Below, one piece after another: positions 22,741 to 36,900 of a stretch of DNA of 64,000 nt. The stretch covers positions 28,708,001 through 28,772,000 of the forward strand of contig NC_079883.1 of NCBI RefSeq assembly GCF_029227915.1. The letters are read 5' to 3'. The position numbers were made by a program, and so were the translations under genes. Below the pieces are notes generated by a model, which was not told the origin of the DNA, ran no database searches, and was given only the letters and a program-made list of their open reading frames with translations. How positions within the stretch are numbered: the first letter of the stretch is position 1; the number at the start of each line of letters is the position of its first letter. Source of the DNA: Hydractinia symbiolongicarpus. Its lineage: Eukaryota > Cnidaria > Hydrozoa > Anthoathecata > Hydractiniidae.

Positions 22741-23586
22741 AGTGCAGATTCCTCCCCCCGTGACGGGTTTTTAATAACTCCTTTTTGCTTTGTTATATGG
22801 CTATGATACTTACTGAGTTTCAACATTTATCTAATAGACACCTGCATGGCAAATTTTTAGGTCCCATACCTTTCAGAGGCTTTGATTTGACCATTACTTG
22901 AAACTAAAAAGTCTCTATAAAATCCTTATAATAGGGAAAATATAAAAATTCCTGTTAGGATTATCCTTAGAACTTGAAACTTTAAACACAGCTTTGTTTC
23001 AAAAAGAAGAATCAGTTTGCATAATTCGGACACGTGATTAACTTGATTCCCCGATTTTATCGGGTTTTCCCGAAAATCGGAAAAAACGGATTTTTGGTAA
23101 TTTTTGGCAATTTTTTATGCGATCCATGTAAAAACCGGAAAATATGTTAAATAACTTTTATTTAGCTTTCAGAAACTTCAAACGGAATGTAAAAATTCGC
23201 TCTAAAACAAAAGTAATTAAATTTTAAGCAGATAGTGGCATTTTAAACAAATTTGAAGCTTCTGATGACGTCACAAAAAATGTGCTAACGCAATCAAAAA
23301 TTTATTGCTGCTATTTTGTTTCTTTTATGACGTACTATAAGTGTGCCAAGTTTGATTCAATTTGAACAACCCTATGAAAAGTTATTGAGGGGGGCTGAAT
23401 CCGTCATTTTGACCCTATGACGTCATTAAATTGTTTTTTACTTGAATGAGTTGTATCAATGAAATTCTGTGTGTCCAGTACTGCGTACTGGCATAAGTGG
23501 CTAATCCGGGATTTTATGCGCCCCCTTCCCCCGCCTCCTCTTAGGATTCCATAGGTCAAAACACAAAGGCGTAGTAACAGGGTTAA
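22741..23586 (+). mobile_element. piggyBac-like MITE, second copy
   Basis: Closely follows the 4938-5527 copy from 'cgtgacgggtttttaataac' onward ('tggctatgatacttactgag', 'ggtcccatacctttcagagg', 'gcttctgatgacgtcac'). The right end is GGG-TTAA at 23580-23586. The left terminus is missing. It carries two extra segments (about 23025-23185 and 23400-23570), so it is a longer subtype or contains insertions. Confidence 0.75.
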
Positions 23587-23705
23587 ATGTTTACCAAAAA
23601 ATAAAATTAAGTCTACACAAATGGGAAATTAATAATACAGCTAATAGATAACTATACTTTAACTATACTATGACATATACTTTAAGATTCTAGTCCGTGA
23701 CAATT

Positions 23706-24433
23706 CTTAATAATCTCTTATAATAATACAGAGACTGTGTCTGTTTGTAACAGGCAAAGTGGATATGCTTATTTCCTTTGATGTAGCCGAAAAAGTTGTC
23801 TCAAATGTTAAATTTTCTGACGTTATGGCGCGACGTCAAACACTACTTTAACGTTAATATCCTATACTAAATTACTGAAGCCATTACAGCGCACCTAAAA
23901 CTTTGAGGCTAAATAACTTGGAAACGAGGTGGTGATGTCAATGATTTTTCACCGCGTGGGTAACTAGGGACCACCTAGGAACAATTTGGGTATGTTTCCC
24001 AAACATGGGTCCCCAAATCCTTTTCGGAATGGACGGGTTGATGACGTCATCAATAAATCTTTAAACCTTAATATCTCTGCAACCGTTTGTCAAAAATACA
24101 TGATCCTATACATTTTTTGACCAGCGTTTCAAGATCTATACGATAAAGGCAACAGGTATACAAAGTTTTAAAAAAAGACTTCGCTTTTAACAGGGCCATT
24201 GCTGACATCAGCCAAATTTTTAAACCCTTTTATCTCCTTGGGCGTTCCTAAAAAACATATGATCCTATATTTTCATCAGCGTTTCAACCTGTACACATTA
24301 CAGAGAAAGAAAAAACATAATTTTGCAATTTTTTTTGATCTGAACTGCTGACGTCAGCGGATTATCTAAAAAAACCTATTTGTCCATTGTCCATCTGCCT
24401 AAGTGGATTTCTATACGGGCCTTATCGACTAGT
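23706..24433 (+). repeat. TCTG-type dispersed repeat, near-complete copy
   Basis: Begins 'aataatctcttataataata' with 'gagactgtgtctgtttgtaa' and ends 'gcctaagtggatttctatac' then 'gggccttatcgactagt'. The 46262-47115 copy has the same start, interior ('aacttggaaacgaggtgg', 'tttcccaaac', 'gatgacgtcatcaa') and end. No coding capacity. The family is likely a non-autonomous element; a Helitron-like origin is possible but no hallmark was confirmed. Confidence 0.7.
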
Positions 24434-24818
24434 AATAATAATAACAACAAATATTTAAAATGGCTAATTTTGCAATAAAGTGGTTAATTTTACAGAATCT
24501 TCAAAGTAGAATTACTTGTCTAAAGAATACTAAAATTCTAATCAGGCTGGTTATTATTCTTATTTCGCTTTTGCTTTCAACAATACACCTATTCTTTCTA
24601 ATCTGAAATATCAGTCTGATGCGCCTATCAAACATATTCCTGTAAAAGCATATATTTGTTGTTCAACATGTCCTGACTAAACTTTCTGATTCTTGACATT
24701 TCAAATTCCCTGCATAACTATGTTTGTGTAAAAAATGTCATCACTTATTTACTTTAGCTACTTCGTAGAAAATAGTACGATGTATATTCTTTTTAATGCA
24801 AACCCTGCATTTTATGAC

Positions 24819-24900
24819 CTTGTGACAAATTCCGCACAAATCCATTTCTTTCATGTTAACCTCTGTAAAGATAAAACGGTCGTACTCATGTGATAGGTTT
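24819..24900 (+). promoter_or_regulatory. Gene A core promoter, conserved with gene B
   Basis: Three blocks match the sequence upstream of gene B in order and spacing: CTTGTGACAAATTCCG at 24819, a TATA-like GATAAAAC with ATAAAA at 24871-24876, and CTCATGTGATAGG at 24885. In gene B the first two blocks are also 52 bp apart and the third differs by 1 bp. Transcription probably starts near 24900, giving a short 5' UTR before the ATG at 24956. Confidence 0.6.
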
Positions 24901-24955
24901 ATCATAAGACACGTAGTTAGTAGTGTTGCTGAAAAGAGACCGAAATATTATCAAG

Positions 24956-24967
24956 ATGTCGGAGAAT
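24956..24967 (+). CDS. Gene A exon 1: four-codon start exon
   Basis: ATG-TCG-GAG-AAT followed by gtaag. Gene B has the same arrangement (MSAH, then gtaagt at 48527), and both keep 'tcaagatgtc' around the ATG. The next exon also opens with ATG directly after the acceptor, so translation could start in either exon; both give the same frame. Confidence 0.7.
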
Positions 24968-27900
24968 GTAAGTTTTTTTTGTTACAAAGGTTTGGCAATA
25001 AGGTGTTAAAATTTTGTTGACAAAAAGTAAAAATGTTTTGTTATATCACAGTTTCAGTTTTTTTTCCAAGCAACTCTCATATTCATTATGCTGGTTGTTC
25101 GTGATATTAATTTCTACGGCCACAATCACCCAAAGCATGCAGTAGAGTCCACAAGCTGTGTTACATCAGCCTGCATCGCTACCTCCATCGACTGGAAAAG
25201 GAATTTGAACGTACTGTGGCTTACTAAATAAACTTACGTAACGTGAATACAATTCACCTGAATTTATCATAGTTTTTCTGCCCTAATTTCTCTTCCGAAA
25301 TACAGAATAAGTTGAATAATTTTATTAAGGACTTACAACAAATTTTAGGCTAAAATGGAAGGAAACAAAAAAAAAAAAAAATAGCAAAACTAAACTGGCA
25401 ATAAAGGACATAAGTTTTGTTATCTTCGAAGTGCAAAAAAGACCCGGTTTTTTTATAAGCATTATCTTACGAAACAACCAAATAGATTCCAATCGTGACC
25501 AGTTGAAAGTTAAGGTCTATTGATTGGTAAGCACATTTATTAAAGCTTGTAGATTGGTTGATAAATTCAGTTTTTCTGTTTCTTTATGCAAGAAAAGTTG
25601 ATATTTAAAAAATTGAAAATTTGCTGACTAATTCTTCAATATTAGACTCCGAAAAACACGAATTAAATATAAAAAGCATATTACCAGGCGAAAAGAGTGA
25701 TATTTGGTGTTTTTCTGCTGCTGAGACGAAGGGTTAAGCGGGAAATCTAAGACACTATAAGTTGTTGCTTTGTAATGAAAAAAACACAGGGCATCTATGA
25801 TCGTTAACACAACTTTTTACAGCTGTCACAAATTTAGCTAGCTGACAAACTAAAGAAAAATGAAGCTACATTTTGTGGTTAACTTTGACAGATGCATCCA
25901 GGAAGTAACCAGACAATAAGTAGATAAAACCAGCCTCACAGTGTTCATGAGAATTGACATTTGTTGACTGAAGAAGTGTCTTTTTCCTTTTCAAAAACAT
26001 TTTACACTACAAGGGTTAAAGAAGAAATTACAATTAATATCTGTGATTACTTTCATGTCTATCCTTAAGGATAGACATAAAAATTCACATCCTTGTAATT
26101 CCTGCAATATCGTATATTTATTAGGGATCTCATATCCAAGAAACGTGCTAAACCCCTTGTTATTATGTTTTTTGTTTAAGATCGGTTTATTATCAGCAAC
26201 CTTTTTCTAGATGCAGCACCAAAAAATATCATGACATTTAGATTTTTCTCTGTTTGTTATAGTAAACCAACGATAGCCGCTGTTTTAAAAAGATTACGTC
26301 AAATAACAAAATAACGATGTCAGCTGTTTTGGCTTTGGCTACTTACTATGCCAAGTTTTATATCATTTTTCCTTCCCCTAATTAATACGGGTGGTATCCT
26401 CCTTTCCCAACCTTAAAACGAGATCCGCCCCCCCGCCCTTCTTACTCCCATGAAATAGTCTTAAAACAAGACATGAACAAATTTGTCATGCATAACGTCG
26501 GTTCTTTTTTGCCTACAGTTCATAAAATGGATATGTAGTAGCGATATCGAAAGTGTCACATCACTGATGTTTATAGTAAATATTTCACGTGATTTTATCG
26601 ATTTCATGGAAAATGTAAACAAGAAGCGGCCTGTGGTTTTTCCCAGATTATGGCATTTTTTAAAAAAAAAACGAAACTCTATTTTTCAAAGTGACAGATA
26701 TATAGCGTCCACCGTACATTTTATTAAAGTAGGGGTTCAAAGGGCGTTACATTGGAAATTTAAATCCTTCTGTTTTTCTTTCTGTTGGGCGATTGCCGTC
26801 AAGACATTTTTAAGTCTTTAGATTGCTGTTTGTTTTTGTCAGTACTTATAAAAAATAAAATTTTAAAACCTTGCACGAAGAAAAATTATATGATATTAAG
26901 GAGAAACAACGTTGCACTTTTTTTAATTTAAAGTATTAGTTTTGATCATTATACATTGTAGATGGAAATGGATGCAATGGAGATAGAAACAGACGGTAGT
27001 TTTGATTATAAAGAATTAGAAGAAGACACAAATAACAAAGAATGCAAACCTAAAAGTCATTACACATCCTTCAAAGAAAAGTCGAAGAAAAATTTGCATC
27101 GAAATATAATCATTTTTTTATCATTTGTTGTTCTTTTCATTGTTATTTTCATTTTGATCGGCCTTCTCTCCACTGGTGAAATCAAACCTGTGAAGACAAA
27201 ATTTCTTAAACAAACTCAAGAAAAACAGGACATTCTTGTGAGTACAATGATGGTCTTGGCCATTTGTTAATTTTTGTCCTGTTGATAACCTTTCATCTGT
27301 CAACACTCTTTCTTAGATGAAAAATTTGCTAAAAGAGTTTAAAGAACAGAAAACAATGGTAAGTGTACATATAATCCATTTAGGAAGAAAGAAAAAGTGT
27401 CCTTCGCCCTTACCTCCTTAATATATTTTTTATCTCCTTATCTACGCTTTTTTCAAACTTACTAGGTAGAAATAATAGCACTTAAAATAAGTTAAATGGC
27501 ATATATGATATGTTTACGTGGTTATATCTTGACGTCAGTAAGAGTGAGATTGTAGGGAGACATACTTTGCAAATTGCTTTTTTTGACAATAGTAATCTGT
27601 TTATATGATTTTATCTAATTTTATCTAATCTAATCTAATTTCTATTGATCTTTTAATATGCATAACGGTACATTTTTCAGTCACAATTAAGGAATTTTTT
27701 TTAAAAAAAACTATCGGTTATAACACACAAAAAAGGAAGCTTCTATAGTTATATATTTCATACCAAATCCCCTTAAAAAAAAGCTAATAATTATAGTTAC
27801 TAAATTCTGTTAATACCATCTCTCCCAACCAGTAAATTTTTATTTCTACTAAGGCGTAGATAACTAACAAGATAAGTTATTGAAGGACCAAACCGATGTC

Positions 27901-30900
27901 CTTAATTTTCTATTTGATAAAAAGTAATTATTAAAAACGAAAACTCTCGGAAATTACATGTCAACATTTTATGTTATATTTCGCAGATTTTATCTTTATC
28001 AACGCAACTTCAACAAGCACAGCAGAATATAAATTTTTTTACAGATAAGGTTGGTTTGATATTTTTACTGTTTAAAATTTTTGGTGCCACTAAACCAAAT
28101 TACGGAATTATTTCTTCATAAACAAAAAAACATGATATCCCTAGTTTATTATTTGTGCAATATGATTAAATCAATATTTTCGTACTATTTATTTGAGAAA
28201 TGAACTACAAAGTCGGTATATAATTCCATTCTTTTGTAGCAATTATCCTTCTCAAACAGACTTCATCTACAAGAAAGAAATACATCAGATTTACAAGACA
28301 AGGTAGATGACGCATCGTATAACTTAATGACTCAATACATTTTGCTTTGCCGTTTCTTTACTTTTTTGCTAATTTGAAGGTAGCTACTAGTTCTGTAGAG
28401 GTTAAGACTCGACAAAAAACGTCCCATCTGATCCTTTTCGTTCAGAAGTGGCTCGAGTGGGGTTATTTTAGCCCGCATTTCATTATTATATAATAACATC
28501 TGAAGTACACCGTTTTAGGGATTGAAGTTTGGTGACTTTTATTCATTCTTAGTTAGCTTCAGGATAGTAAATTATCTTTTCATATGGCGTGACGTCGGTT
28601 GCTATGGTGACTTTTTATTTAACAAGTAGTCTGAAATAAAACGGACAAAAATCTTTTTCTTGAAATATTATTTATTACCAATTCCAAAGTCATATTTTGG
28701 TCTTTTCAACTATTCACTATGTGATCTTGTATCTAAATCGCTTGTAAGACTATTTGTATTACAAAGTTTTATTTCACTGCTTTAGGCTTTTCCGCAGCCT
28801 CGGAAAATATAACGAAGTCATATATGACTGAATGACGTCATCCCAATCTTTTTAACCCTTATTAAAGGGCACGCAACCTCGCTCTGTACTTTCACTTTGA
28901 ATAGAGTGAGTGAGAATGGCTTAACAAACTCAGCAGATGAGGAATAGTTTATTGAATAACTCATAGTGTATTTGAACGTAAATTAACCACTACAATATAT
29001 TTCTGTTACCACATTTAGTAACTTTACACGAATAGCGGCTGAAAGGGCTTTACACAAAGAAACATGTATATTTTTTTAAATTTAGTTAAACTTTGTAGAA
29101 AAAAACTTAACGAAAAAACTTCAGCACCAGGTATGTAGTAGACACTCTTTGCTAAGAAATACGTTTTAAATTTAGAAATGTTCTTGACGATACCTTTATC
29201 GTTAAGAAACTGATGGGGTGTTAAACTTTGTACTTTGCTAATGTTGGGGGAAGGATTTTTCGAAATGTTGCCTACTAACCATTGTGTTCAATAAATAATA
29301 AATCTTCAATACTATTCTGAATACTAACCAGGCAAACTGAAATATTATCTTCAATACTGACGTACTTTCATTACATTTTTTCAGATCTCACAAATTGTGG
29401 CAGATATTTTAGAACAGAAGCATGTAACAGAGACTCTGGAAAATCAAGTATTTACATTTTTTGTATTTACTATTTTTATTTACTTATTTTTCTTTTGTTA
29501 TTTTTTTATTATATGTTTTTTGATAGGAAATAAATTACAGTGAATTTTGTAAATAAAAAATTACCAGAGGTAGAAATTTTTATACATCTTCTATTAGCAA
29601 TTAGTTCCACATCTGATAAGTCTCAACAAATGGAATTTGTAACCTTATTCAATAGCCTGCTTGATATTTAACATATTCTGACCAGTTGTTGATTTTTTAC
29701 ACATATTTTTTTTTAATTTCACGAGATTATTTCAGAAACAATATATTATATTATTATAAACTTTGCCGTCTGAAAATAATGTTCATATAATCAACGTTCT
29801 CAATTTTGAATAAATAAAAACATTCTTCTTTTTCAGCAACTCTCCTTCTCATACAGACTGGATTTACAAGAACAGAATATATCAGAGTTGCAAAACAAGG
29901 CAAGTTCTTTTTTGATTCACAATCCTTTTATGATTATTATTTAAAGTTTTTTTATATATATGAAGAGTTACTCTGATTGTCATTTAAGTAAACCGTGCAT
30001 TAAACAGCACCTTTACGACATATTTACGCCAGCATTAAATGGCTAAAAAATGAAAATAGGGTCAAAAGCATTGATTACAAAGAGCTAAAACATTATTTGC
30101 TCAAACTAGTTCTTTCAAGATGAAAAAATATTTGGGTATGTTTGCTGCTTCCCTTAAAAAAGCTACGCATTCTCCAAAACATGTAATATACCCTTATAAA
30201 ATACAGATATGTGCTCACATCGACATTTAAATCGTATTTAGACTCTTCTTTTATTCAACTCCTTGTCTCAACATAAAAATAACACATTGAACTTAAATAT
30301 AACGGTAAGTAATGTAATGTTTACTTTAAAAAAACAAGAAAAAGTCTTTAATAGAACTGTGAAAAATATAAGCAATGTTACATTTTTCGTTTGTTTTCAA
30401 TTGTTCAGACGAAGACACTTCTCGACAGAATAGAGCAACAAGAAGAGTTATCATCTCTTCTAACAGCTAAGGTGAGTTAGGTGCAGTAAGATCTGCTTGT
30501 ACCATTAATGAAATCAAGAATACCAAACGCTTTCCTTATATCATACTTTCCAATTTGTCCCACATATTATTACAAAATATACTATTATATAATTAGACAG
30601 TTTATAAGTAAAGGTTATATTTTCTGTCTTTGTATAATTTTCAAACATCACTGGAAAAATAATGAGACAAGAAAATGTGACTGCTAAGATAGTTTGTATA
30701 ATTGCGTACTCTGGGATACTGTAGCGAATACCAAAATAGCGCTTTTATAGCCACACGTAATCCTACAAAAATTGCCTAAAAATATTAAACCATGAAGGAT
30801 ATTACTTATTCATACAACTCCCTATTTATTCTCTTTTCACCAAATTATGAATAATAAACACTGTTTCAGCTTTATTAGATAAATTTGTCATAGAATCGGG

Positions 30901-33900
30901 TAAAAGGTTCGATTGCGAAAAAGCGGTCCTTAAAAGAGGTTGAAAGTTATAGACTGTCATAGCAACAGAATAAAGACACGAATGATTTTTTTGTTTGAAT
31001 TTACCCAAAGACAAAATGCGCCTAATAAAAAAATTGTTAGTATATCAAATAATTAGTGTAGGTTTTACATTTGCTTAGGTCTTTCAAATCATGGTAGACA
31101 TCAATGATTAGAAGAAAATAATAAAATTAACTTTACACGGTTTTATTTTGAAAGTTGTTATCCCTGCTGTGTTTTTGTAATACTTGAAACAATGATCAGC
31201 ATGATTTTATGTCATTCAATAACGTTAAGGGAAAATCATACAACAAATACCTTATATCATACGTGTTTTCCTATCAGAAGTTATAGACAAGACAGAGTCA
31301 ATATTTCATATTGGATGTTATTATTAATTAAGCACTATTTTTTCTTTTATCTGCCTTAAAAGGATTGGTTACATTTGTTTTATTATTAAAAACTGTTTTA
31401 AAATTTCTAATGCTTCACATGGAATTTAAAAATACATTTTGTTTAACACTCTACAAATAGGAATTCGTTTAGTTTCACATTTTAGCTCTGCAACATCACT
31501 GACAAAGTACTTCAGCAAGAAAATTTTACAGCTACGTTAAAAGAATTGGTAAAATTACATTTATTACTTTCAAAGTTTTTTGCCTAAATAGTTACTGTTC
31601 CATGGTTTTTGTATAAATCCTATTAATGACATTTGATCACCATTAACAGTTGTGTTATGTTAGTAAAATTTATTAGATGGTAGTCGTTATCCCATTGGGA
31701 AATCAATAGGCTCGCCTTTATTACTTAATTCAGGCACCATATTTTTTCTCCGAAGTACATACTTCTATTCCATGAATCCAGAGCACCGCTTGACTTACTA
31801 ATATTCAAAATACCCGAATATTAATACCGAGATTGGACAAAAACATGCCATTGGTCAGAATTAAGAAAAAAAATAAATTTAGATGCATCTTAATCTTAAT
31901 ATTACGCTCTAAGCAACCAGTTTTTAAGCAACTGTACTAAAATCTGTAAGATTGTGGGCATTAGATTACTTTTTAACAATACTCCAATAACCATATTTTA
32001 ACCATATTCTGCCATTAAAGCAGAGTAGAAATCTGTACTACAAGATATCACCAGGAAAAGGGAAATCTTAACAGGTAAATTTCTTTCTATGATTTTTAAT
32101 GACGAACTCTCCGTTTTTAGCACAAAGAAAATTCAGAAAAAATTTCACGGCAAGAGATAATTACAAATAGTTTAAAAAATCAGGTAGACGATTATTTCAT
32201 CCATGTTCTAAATCATGCTTTGCTTGTATTCTTGTTGGTTGTTCGTTTTTAGTTCCATTATTATATTAATGGAATTTTGTTGGCAAACTTTTCGCTTTTT
32301 TAGAACAAAGAAAATTCAGAAAAAATTACGCTGCAAGAGAATATGACAAATATTCTAAGGGATCAGGTAGACGCTTATTTCATCCATGTTTAAATTATGA
32401 TTTGCTTTTATTCTATTTGGTTGTTAGTTTTTAGTTCCATTATTATATTAATGGAATTTTGATAGGAAACTTTTGTTTCTTAGAACAAAGAAAATTCAGA
32501 AAGAATTACACGGCAAGAGAATATGACAAATATTCTAAGGGATCAGGTAGACGGTTATTGCATCCATGTTTAAATCATGATTTGCTTTAATTCTTTTTGG
32601 TTGTTCGTTTTTAGCTCCAATATTATATTAAGAGAATTTTGAAAGGAAAGTTTTGTTTTTTAGAACAGAGAAAGTTCAGAAAGAATTACATGGCAAGAGA
32701 ATATGACAAATATTTTAAGGGATCAGGTAGACGGTTATTTCATCCGTGTTTAAATCATGATTTGCTTTTATTCTATTTGGTTGTTCGTTTTTAGCTCCAA
32801 TATTATATTAAGAGAATTTTGAAAGGAAAGTTTTGTTTTTTAGAACAGAGAAAGTTCAGAAAGAATTACATGGCAAGAGAATATGACAAATATTTTAAGG
32901 GATCAGGTAGACGGTTATTTCATCCGTGTTTAAATCATGATTTGCTTTTATTCTATTTGGTTGTTCGTTTTTAGTTCCATTACCATATTCCTGGAATTTT
33001 GTTGGCAAACGTTTCGCTTTTTTAGAACAAAAAAAATTCAGAAAAAATTACGCTGCAAGAGAATATTACAAATATTTTAACGAATCAGGTAGATTGTAAA
33101 ATCATCTTAATATTGTTTCTTTCATGTTTGCTCGTTTGTTTGATTTTTTTTCTTGTTCCATTATTATAGCAGAGGGGTATCTGCCTCAGAGGATATACTT
33201 TTATTTTGTTTTAGATTAAAACCATTAATGACAAATTGGTTGACCAAATAACCTTGACAAGAAATCTACTAAAACAGGTACAACAAATTACGATCAAAAA
33301 GTTATAGCAAAGTTGGTATAAAAATGGAGGATAGGTATTATACATAATAGAAACAACACAAGATTAAAATATAACTTTGAAATTGTATCATTTTCTTCCT
33401 TTTGATTAATGAGCTACTATGAGAACATACTTGGTGACATTCCCAAGTTTTTAAAATTTTCTTAACGCTAACTAAAAATATTGATAAGTGAACAAATTTC
33501 AACCACTAAAACCATACCTCAAAAGTTTTTACAAAAGTTAAAAAATTAGTTAGACACATATTTACAAAAAAAATTGATTTTTTTTTTACCTCCAGAAGTT
33601 TCTATACGTTACAGAACGTAATGGCAGCTGTTAGATCGTATTGCATTACACTTTTATTGCATCGCCATGGTAAAACCTAAACATTTCTTTTTTTGGAAGG
33701 TAACTTTTTGTTGACAATTATGCTACTAAAACGCAAGTTCATAAATATAAACCACAAAAATGTGATTGGGATACGGGAATGAGATAATAGTATATGATGA
33801 TTCTTAAAACATTTCAAAAAAATTCTACCAAAAGTGTGAAACTTTTAAGTCTAGAAATGTTTGTGAATATGACAGAAAGAAGCAGTAACAAGTTAATCCA

Positions 33901-36900
33901 CTTTCTTTCAGACGACATTTATCAATAAAACGCTAACAAAGACAATATATATATATATATATCCAGCGTGTTAGACGAGAAAGTAAATGTTACCTTTACT
34001 GAATTTGTTTTCTGTTCTCCTTTTTATTTTGTTAAAAAATCGAAATTTTTGAAATAAAAGTTTCAAAATTGACAAAAATTAAGATAAAAGTCATAATTTG
34101 ACTTTTTTTTATTTATATTTTAGTTATTCTTAGACTAATCTTTTATTATTTATTTTATTGTATTTGAAAGTTTTTCTTCCAAGTCAATTTAAAAACATGC
34201 CACGTATTGTATATTAGGCCTGCAGTAGTCTAAATATTAAATTTGTGAAGATATTGACCCAAAAAATTCCCTCTACTTTCCCAGCAAAGGAGATGTGTGT
34301 CGCAGTAACATATCATGGCGAATGATTAGATTATTGTTTCTTTTGTATGAATTTAAAAACATTTTTTTTTTTAATTTAAAACTTTGTTTTTTTATTCGCA
34401 AGTGAAAATTCGAAATTAGGCTGGTATATCAGGAGAAACTATTTTGGAACTTACTTTGTATAAGGAATTAGGAAAGTCTGTGTCTACTTAAAATACTCAC
34501 ATCACCAGAAAACCTCATACATCAAAAATAGGCAATATACTTAGCATACGCTTAAAAAATTCCCCAATCTGAGCATGAATATGCTTATATCCATACACTT
34601 ATAAAAAACGTGTGTTATCAAAAAGTCGTGATTATTTCACTTTCAGTGCTCCTTTACGCGTATTTACAATGGTGTGTTAATTTTTAAGAAAAGAACGTGA
34701 TACTGAGTAGGTTTGCTTGAAATTTAAAATCCAGAATGACCCTTAGACTGTTTGAAACTTTCGGTCTGCGGTTTTTCGAACATATTATGACCTCCGCCCA
34801 CAGTAACTTCCCATAGGCTTGTCCTAATTGAATCAAACTTAGCACACTTATAATACGTCACAAAAGAAACAAAATGGCAGCAATAAATTTTTGCTTGCGT
34901 CGGCACATTTTTTGTGACGTCATCAAAAGAAATTTGTTAAAAATGTCACTATGTGCTTAAAATTCCATTACTCTAGTTCTAGAGCGAATTTTGACATTCT
35001 GTTTGAAGTTTCCTAAAGCTAATTAAATGTTATTTAATATAACTTCCGGTTTTTAATTAAAACGGAAAAAAAAAATTGCCAAAAAATCCGTTCGGAAAAA
35101 TCGGAAAGCAGATTAATCATGTGCCCAAAAAATGTGAAGTGATTATTCTCGATAAAACGAAGTTGTTTTGTAAGTTTCAAGTTCTAAAGATAATCCTAGT
35201 TATTACATTTTCCCCATTATAAGTGTTTCATAGAGATTTTTAGGGGTAGTTTCGAGTAATAGCCAATATCAAAGCCTCTAAAAGGTATGGGAACTAACAA
35301 TTTGGCATGGGGTTTCTAATAGATAATTATTGAAACCTGTTAGTGTCGTAGCCATGCTTTATAGCATTAAGGAGTTTTTAAAAAAAACCGTCACAGGGGG
35401 AGCGGCATTAGCCCCCCTTATGGACCGAATAGGGTTAAGGGCATTGAATTTACTAAATAGCCGCCATTATTGTTTGGTAACCGTAACTAGAACAAAACAT
35501 CATACTGTATTCCTAAAAAAATTGGCCAAAAGCACTTGTACTCGTATTTAGACCAACAGGCTGATCATAGAGGCAGAAACGTGTAAATCTGAAGACATAA
35601 AATTAAAAAACAAAGTAAATTGTGCGTGAGATTGATGTACAGTAATTCCCTTTCATGTTAAATGTATAATGCATAATTTGAGTTATACATTATGTTTAGA
35701 TGCAATTTACAAACAAATCGTTGGATGATTTAACATCGACTTCAGGTACGAATAATCCTACAAGGTTGCGTGAAGAATTAATGATTATAAAAAAGCAAAA
35801 GGAAAGAAAAAACTACATGCCATTCTAATTTTTAATTTAGTTAACCTTGCGTCGGAAATCCACTACCAAACGAAAGACGTACGTAGTTTAAACAAATTAA
35901 TACTATTTCAATGCGGGTTAAATTTAAGGGATAGTTTTTATTGTATTGAGAAGGGTTCTCCTACCTAAGCAGAAAACTATACATGTGTAGCCGAGATTCA
36001 ACACTTTATTTTAAATAACTTGTGAATACACCTACTTTACTAACCCTTTTATAGTAGTAGAACTAGTCAATTTTCAGGAAATACTTGATATATTTTTTTG
36101 CAGATAATATCAGTTAACAGAACACTAAATGGATTGTTTTTAAAAACAGGTAAAAGAAATATAACTTTATTAGTTTCGAGCTTCAACTTGCGTTAAATGT
36201 TCACCTAATTCAATAATAAGTTCGCCTTACTTCAGGTCCTTCGGTTCGTGTAAGGCGTTGTTGAGCTTCCCAAACTAAAAAATAAGTTAACAGGAAAGTA
36301 AAGACATCATCAAACACATAATCAAAAATTCTTTCTTTTATAGACAGCAACAGTATTATCCTCAACAGACAATCAATTGATGTAAGTGTATCATTTACCA
36401 TAGTCATTTACATATTTTGTCAATAGTAAAGATAGTCAAACTCAATTTGTAGAGATTTTGGAAGATTAATTATAAAAACAACGTTGTAGTTAGATAATAG
36501 TTATGCTAAAGAAAACGTTGCATTGTTTTCAGATTGATAGCCTTAAAGATATTCAAAAACGGGAGATCAATAATACCAGTAAGTAACGGTTGAGTTATTG
36601 TGTGCTTTTGAATTATCTGAATCACCAAATTATTAATTCTACTAAAAAGTTTGCTTGACAAAGACGTTACATTACTTATAAGTATTTCTCAGTGGTTTAA
36701 ATATTCATAAGTGCTTTTTTATTTATATTGTTGTCTTTTATTATAGATGCTCTTTCAGCTGAAATACAAGATCAAAAATTACAAGTACGCGACATTTCAT
36801 ACTAAACAAGCGGTGTTTTATCTGTTAATAAGGCGGTTGTAGATTGTAGACTGACAGAGATTAAATCGCCTCAAAATTAGTTTCTTTTTCAGGAAAGATT

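Noticed and set aside
25098-25231. Coding-like stretch (GHNHPKHAVE, SIDWKRNLNVLW)
   Set aside because: Short, with no acceptor or partner exon; could be a retroposed fragment but unsupported.
26483-26821. 112-codon open frame in gene A intron 1
   Set aside because: No family motif, and its boundaries do not fit any exon chain.
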